A stretch of DNA of 8,597 nucleotides, taken from Propionibacteriaceae bacterium (GTDB lineage Bacteria > Actinomycetota > Actinomycetes > Propionibacteriales > Propionibacteriaceae). The DNA is taken from assembly GCA_030450535.1 (NCBI GenBank), contig JAKDIK010000099.1, forward strand, positions 1 to 8,597. Reading direction: 5' to 3'. Below, one piece after another: positions 5,180-8,597 of this stretch. A model generated the notes under the pieces. That model made no database searches, had not been told where the DNA came from, and worked only from the letters and a program-made list of their open reading frames with translations. How positions within the stretch are numbered: position 1 is the stretch's first letter; each line of letters opens with the position of its first letter. A program made the translations under genes and the position numbers.

Positions 5180-5964
5180 GCACCCTCGTCCTCACCAGCG
5201 CTTCGGGTGCGCCGGGCGTCACGACCACCGCGCTGGGCCTCACCCTCGCGTGGCCGCGGGACGCGGTCCTGGTGGACGCCGACCGATCCGCCTCCCACAC
5301 CGTCCTTGCCGGCTACCTGAGCGGGCAGGCGCCGCACGCCCTCGGCGTCCAGGGGTTGCTGCAGGCCCATCGTGAGCGCCTGCCACTGGTCGAGGCGCTG
5401 GTGGCCAACGCGGTGCCGCTCCCCGAGCCGGGGCCCGGCGACCCGGCCGATGCACCCACCCGCTCGTTCGTGCCCGGGTTCACCCACCTCGGCTCGGTGG
5501 GGCTCTTCGACGGCGTCTGGGCATCGCTCCTGGACGCCGTGCGCGATACCGAGTGCGACGTCATCGTGGACGCCGGACGTCTCGGCCCCGCCGGGCTGGC
5601 GCGCGATCTTGCCGGCGGCGCCGACACGATCGGACTCGTGTGCCGGACGTCGCTGGTCTCGCTGGCTGCCCTTCGTCTGCACCTGCCGCCGCTCCTGGAG
5701 GCCGGCCCGCCCGGTCGTGTCGGTCTGGTGCTCGCCGGTCCGGGACGTCCGTACGGCGCCCGCGAGGTGACCGAGCAGTTCGGCGTGCCGGTCCTGGCCG
5801 AGATCCCGTGGGAACCGAAGTCGGCCGCTGACCTCATCGAGGCCGGTTCGCTGCCGCGCAACTGGCCACGTCAGGCCCTCGCCAAAGCGTTCGCGAGGGC
5901 GGCGACGCACCTGCGCGAGGGCATGACCGCCGGGCTGGCGTCCGCCGAGCAGGTGAGGGCATGA
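5176..5964 (+). CDS. CpaE/TadZ-like MinD/ParA-fold protein with degenerate P-loop
   Basis: The 262-residue product has the layout of a MinD/ParA-type P-loop protein, and its place between the SAF and CpaF genes points to CpaE/TadZ, which positions Tad pilus machinery at the cell pole or membrane. The P-loop is SASGAPGVTTTALGLTLAW (8-26). Compared with KGGVGKTT, the signature lysine is serine (S10) and the catalytic lysine is valine (V15). The following aspartate strand VLVDADRSAS (31-40) and the switch-like DVIVDAGRLG (128-137) are kept, as is the closing GVPVLAEIPWEPKSA. The fold therefore seems intact but ATP hydrolysis is doubtful. I recall similar degenerate loops in actinobacterial homologues, unchecked. 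The GTG start (5176-5178) shares bases with the preceding TGA, and the stop overlaps the tadA ATG, suggesting coupled translation. Confidence 0.82.
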   Translation: MSTLVLTSASGAPGVTTTALGLTLAWPRDAVLVDADRSASHTVLAGYLSGQAPHALGVQGLLQAHRERLPLVEALVANAVPLPEPGPGDPADAPTRSFVPGFTHLGSVGLFDGVWASLLDAVRDTECDVIVDAGRLGPAGLARDLAGGADTIGLVCRTSLVSLAALRLHLPPLLEAGPPGRVGLVLAGPGRPYGAREVTEQFGVPVLAEIPWEPKSAADLIEAGSLPRNWPRQALAKAFARAATHLREGMTAGLASAEQVRA

Positions 5965-7385
5965 GTAGCCCGACCACCGCGCGCCCGCTGGCCGATGTGC
6001 CACTCCTCCAGCCGGCCGACTACGCCGTGAGCGCTCCCGAGCTGCGTCACGTCGAGGTCAGCGTGCCGCACGACACCACCATCGACTGGGGCCTCGTGGT
6101 GGTGCTGCGACGCAAGGCGTCGGAGGAGATCACGCGCGAGACCGAGCTGCACACCCAGGCGTCCGGTACCCCCATGACGGAGGCCGACCGCCGGCTGCTG
6201 GGACGCTCGATCTGCCGCCGGATCGTCCGCCAGCACGCCGAGGGGCAGAGCCACCTCGGCGAGCTCTGGCCGCTGGAGCGCGAGCGCGCCTACGCCGCCG
6301 CGTTGGAGGACGCGATCTTCGGGTACGGACGCCTCCAACCCCTGTTCGCGCTGCCGGACGCGGAGAACATCGAGATCCACGGCTGCGACTCGGTGATGGT
6401 GCAGTACGGCGATGGGCACCGCGTGGATCACGCGCCCGTGGCGGACAACGACGAGGAGCTCGTGGAGGCGATCCGCTTCCTGGGCGAGACGGTCAGCCCA
6501 CCGCGTCCGTTCGACGACGCGCACCCCACGATGACCCTGGCGCTCGGTGACCGACATCGCCTCCACGCCATCGGCTTCGGCCTGAGCTACCGGCCGAGCG
6601 TGACGATTCGCCAGCACATTCTGACCGCCATCGACCTGCCCGAGCTCGTCGACCGGGGCATGCTGCCCGACGAGGTCGGTCGCCTGCTGCACGCGGCGAT
6701 CCTGGCGCGCACGTCGGTCGTGATCGCCGGCGATCAGGGCGCCGGCAAGACCACGTTGCTGCGAGCGCTCATCGCGTCCATTCCGGCCAACGAGCGCTTC
6801 GGCACCCTCGAGACCGACTACGAGCTGCTCACGCACCTCCAGCCCGGGCGCCGCAACATGCTGGCGCTGCAGGCGCGCGTCGGCCTGGGCGAGATCGCCG
6901 ACGGCCGCTCGGTGGGGGAGTTCTCCGTCGCCGACCTCATTCCCGAGGCACTGCGCCAGAACCTGTCGCGGCTGGTCGTCGGCGAGGTCCGCGGCGTGGA
7001 GGCCGGGGCGATGTTCGAGGCGATGCAGGCAGGCGCGGGAACGCTCAGTACGACCCACTCGCACTCCGCGGCGTCCACCATGGACCGCCTGGCCGCGCGT
7101 GTGGCCCAGGGCGGCGTGCTGACGATGGACGAGGCCTACCGGCAGATCGCGCTGCACATCGGTCTGATCGTGCACGTTCAGCTGGACGATGACACGTGGC
7201 GGGGCGGCGTCCGGACGCGCTACGTGTCCGAGGTGCGCGCCCTCACCGGCGCGATCGAGGGCAACCGGCCGGTCACGCACCTGGTGTACGCCGCCGGCGG
7301 GCCGACGTCCGGGCCGGTGTTCCACCCCGAGGCGTCGCTGATCGACGCACTCGAACCCTTCCTCGGCAGCTGGCGGCAGCCATGA
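5961..7385 (+). CDS. tadA: TadA/CpaF-family secretion ATPase
   Basis: The 474-residue product is the hexameric type II/IV secretion ATPase of the CpaF/TadA family, the cytoplasmic motor for Tad pilus assembly. An N-terminal helical region is followed by YGRLQPLFALPDAENIEIHG (122-141), typical of CpaF. Walker A is GDQGAGKT (257-264, Lys263). The Asp-box region is GTLETDYELL (281-290), Walker B is RLVVGEVRG (337-345, Glu342), and the His box is TTHSHSAASTMDRLA (364-378). All catalytic landmarks are present, in contrast to its CpaE-like neighbour. Length is usual for the family (about 400-500). It starts at ATG 5961-5963 within an ATGA overlap and ends in another ATGA overlap with tadB. The symbol follows the family; CpaF is the equivalent name. 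Confidence 0.94.
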   Translation: MSSPTTARPLADVPLLQPADYAVSAPELRHVEVSVPHDTTIDWGLVVVLRRKASEEITRETELHTQASGTPMTEADRRLLGRSICRRIVRQHAEGQSHLGELWPLERERAYAAALEDAIFGYGRLQPLFALPDAENIEIHGCDSVMVQYGDGHRVDHAPVADNDEELVEAIRFLGETVSPPRPFDDAHPTMTLALGDRHRLHAIGFGLSYRPSVTIRQHILTAIDLPELVDRGMLPDEVGRLLHAAILARTSVVIAGDQGAGKTTLLRALIASIPANERFGTLETDYELLTHLQPGRRNMLALQARVGLGEIADGRSVGEFSVADLIPEALRQNLSRLVVGEVRGVEAGAMFEAMQAGAGTLSTTHSHSAASTMDRLAARVAQGGVLTMDEAYRQIALHIGLIVHVQLDDDTWRGGVRTRYVSEVRALTGAIEGNRPVTHLVYAAGGPTSGPVFHPEASLIDALEPFLGSWRQP

Positions 7386-8245
7386 CGACTGCCTCGGTGG
7401 TGCTGGCAACGATGCTCGTGATCGCGGGCTGCGTGCTCATCCTGGCCTGGTCGCAGGGCGTGATCGGCGCCGCTGAGGCATCCGGGTCATCCACAGGGCT
7501 GTGGACAAGACTTGTGGACGGCCTCGATCGTGTCCCGCGCCGGACGTGGGTGCTGACAGGCATGTCGGCCGTGGGAGCCGTGCTCGTCACGGTGTGGACG
7601 GGCTGGCCGCTCATGCTCATCGTGGTGCCCCTCGCCGTGGTCGGCCTGCCACAGTTGTTGTCGGCACCCCGGAACACCGAGATCGAGCTGCTCGGCTCCC
7701 TGGACCGCTGGGTGCGGGGCATGACGGCCACCATGGCCACCGGGAAATCCATCACGGACGCCCTGCGCCTCAGCGCCCGGCAGGCGCCGCCCGATCTGGC
7801 GGACGCCCTCGTCCTGCTCGTGCGCCGCCTCGACGACCGCTGGACGCCCGGGGATGCCCTCCGCGCCCTTGCCGATGAACTCGACAGCGCGGACGCCGAC
7901 GCCGTGGTCGCCAGCCTGATCCTGGCCGTGCAGCGCGGCGGCACCGGCGCGATCCTCACCCTCTCGGCGCTGGCCGACTCGATTCAGGAGCGGCTGCGCG
8001 CTCTCCGCGAGGTGGAGGCCGAGCGCGCGAAGCCGCGGGTGGTCGTGCGGCAGGTGACGGTCATCACGCTGGTCGTGCTCGCGGGGGCGTTCCTGTTCGG
8101 CCGGGGCTTCTTCGCGCCCTACGGGACGCCGCTCGGTCAGGTGCTGCTGGCGCTGCTGTTGCTGGTGTACGTCGGATCGCTGGTCATGCTGCGCCGCATG
8201 ACGCTGCCCCGGCGCCGGGAACGGATCCTGAGGTCGCGCGCATGA
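7382..8245 (+). CDS. tadB: TadB-like inner-membrane platform protein (type II secretion F family)
   Basis: The 287-residue product has membrane segments at about 5-22, 56-74, 76-91, 224-241 and 251-270 and a cytoplasmic T2SSF-type helical domain between about 100 and 222. Family features are ELLGSLDRWVRGMTATMATGKSITDALRL starting at 102, and further on AVQRGGTGAILTLSALADSIQERLRALREVEAERAK from about 182, matching the E..RAL..EL..GG.....L..LA...R.R..L..E...E.A pattern of TadB. With TadC it forms the membrane platform on which TadA acts. The start at 7382 lies in an ATGA overlap and the stop at 8243-8245 in another. The linker between the first two helices (residues about 36-47) is encoded by DNA holding three DnaA-box-like nonamers. 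Confidence 0.9.
   Translation: MTTASVVLATMLVIAGCVLILAWSQGVIGAAEASGSSTGLWTRLVDGLDRVPRRTWVLTGMSAVGAVLVTVWTGWPLMLIVVPLAVVGLPQLLSAPRNTEIELLGSLDRWVRGMTATMATGKSITDALRLSARQAPPDLADALVLLVRRLDDRWTPGDALRALADELDSADADAVVASLILAVQRGGTGAILTLSALADSIQERLRALREVEAERAKPRVVVRQVTVITLVVLAGAFLFGRGFFAPYGTPLGQVLLALLLLVYVGSLVMLRRMTLPRRRERILRSRA
7487..7521. promoter_or_regulatory. Cluster of three DnaA-box-like nonamers inside tadB
   Basis: TCATCCACA (7487-7495, +) differs from TTATCCACA at one base. TTGTCCACA (7500-7508, minus strand) is a perfect actinobacterial-type box. CCGTCCACA (7513-7521, minus strand) is a relaxed match. The last two start 13 bp apart. They fall in the poorly conserved linker between the first two membrane helices of the TadB-like protein. 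A DnaA-binding or titration site is possible; coincidence is not excluded. Confidence 0.35.
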
Positions 8246-8597
8246 ACGCCCTTGCCAGCGTCGGACCCGGCCTGCTGCTCGCGCTGGGCGTGGTGCTGCT
8301 CGTTGCCGCCTTCGTGCCCCAGCACGTGCGTCTGGCGGACGCCCTCGGCGTCCTCGGCGACACGGCGCCCCCGGCGGAGGAGGCCCCGCAGGGGCACACG
8401 CGGCTGGAGACGGTGGGCGGCTGGTGGCTGGAGCGGCGCCCGATGGTCGTCCCCGTCGAGCTCCACCGGCAGCTCCAGCTGCGCGGCCGCACGCTGGCCC
8501 GCCACGTCGGGATCAAGCTGGCGTGCGCCCTGGCCGGTTTCGTGATGCCGATCCTGGGCGCGGTGGCCTACTGGGCGCTCACCGGGCAGCTTGCGCT
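8242..8597 (+). CDS. tadC: TadC-like inner-membrane platform protein, 5' part
   Basis: An ATG at 8242-8244, overlapping the tadB stop (ATGA), opens a frame that runs off the window end after 118 codons, so the gene is cut at its 3' side. The visible protein has a hydrophobic first segment (GPGLLLALGVVLLVAAFVP, 8-26), a polar region with WWLERRPMVVPVELHRQLQL (about 61-80), and a second hydrophobic segment near the cut (about 90-115, KLACALAGFVMPILGAVAYW). This layout, its place directly after tadB and the coupled start suggest the second F-family platform protein, TadC. The T2SSF domain itself lies beyond the window, so the name rests mainly on context. Confidence 0.78.
   Translation, partial: MNALASVGPGLLLALGVVLLVAAFVPQHVRLADALGVLGDTAPPAEEAPQGHTRLETVGGWWLERRPMVVPVELHRQLQLRGRTLARHVGIKLACALAGFVMPILGAVAYWALTGQLA

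Noticed and set aside
4864..6003. 379-codon minus-strand frame opposite the SAF and CpaE-like genes
   Set aside because: It is antisense to two coupled genes with clear homology and has no recognisable motif.
5871..7409. 512-codon open frame on the minus strand, antisense to tadA
   Set aside because: It mirrors a gene with complete ATPase motifs; its translation is rich in His/Arg/Gly/Val with no recognisable domain, as expected for antisense frames in GC-rich DNA.

Overview
The window is strongly G+C-rich (about 70% by eye) with mostly G/C third codon positions. Its gene families (a SNF2 helicase tail, a short actinobacterial-type Pcm, a Nudix/winged-helix regulator, a two-domain GNAT-like acyltransferase, an actinobacterial Tad cluster) suggest a high-GC actinobacterium. 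I cannot name the genus; a Propionibacteriales or Micrococcales member is only a guess. No tRNA, rRNA, CRISPR array, insertion sequence or integrase was seen.

Layout. Positions 1-138 are the 3' end of a SNF2-type helicase on the + strand. It converges, 16 bp apart, on a run of five minus-strand genes. Read in their own direction from 4309 down to 155 these are: a two-domain GNAT-like acyltransferase, an NrtR-like Nudix/winged-helix regulator with a broken Nudix box, a cytochrome P450, a small four-helix membrane protein (HsmA/TIGR03987-like), and a protein-L-isoaspartate O-methyltransferase. These are separated by gaps of 71-153 bp, so they may form several transcription units. The gaps hold palindromes and one GC hairpin that could be operators or weak terminators.

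A 234-bp divergent intergenic region (4310-4543), holding a perfect DnaA-box-like nonamer, separates this block from a + strand Tad (Flp pilus/secretion) operon. That operon reads: SAF-domain CpaB/RcpC-like protein, CpaE/TadZ-like P-loop protein, TadA/CpaF ATPase, TadB, TadC (cut by the window end). All four junctions are 4-bp GTGA/ATGA overlaps, so the products are probably made by coupled translation. They would form the cytoplasmic motor and inner-membrane platform of a type IV pilus-like machine. Prepilins, pseudopilins and prepilin peptidase are not in the window and may lie downstream.

Most notable observations: the CpaE-like protein has lost both P-loop lysines; the Nudix domain has lost its metal-binding glutamates and sits directly upstream of an orphan P450; three DnaA-box-like nonamers cluster in 35 bp inside tadB; and a 30-bp interrupted dyad lies between the P450 and the small membrane protein gene. 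I found no clearly new defence or mobile system.
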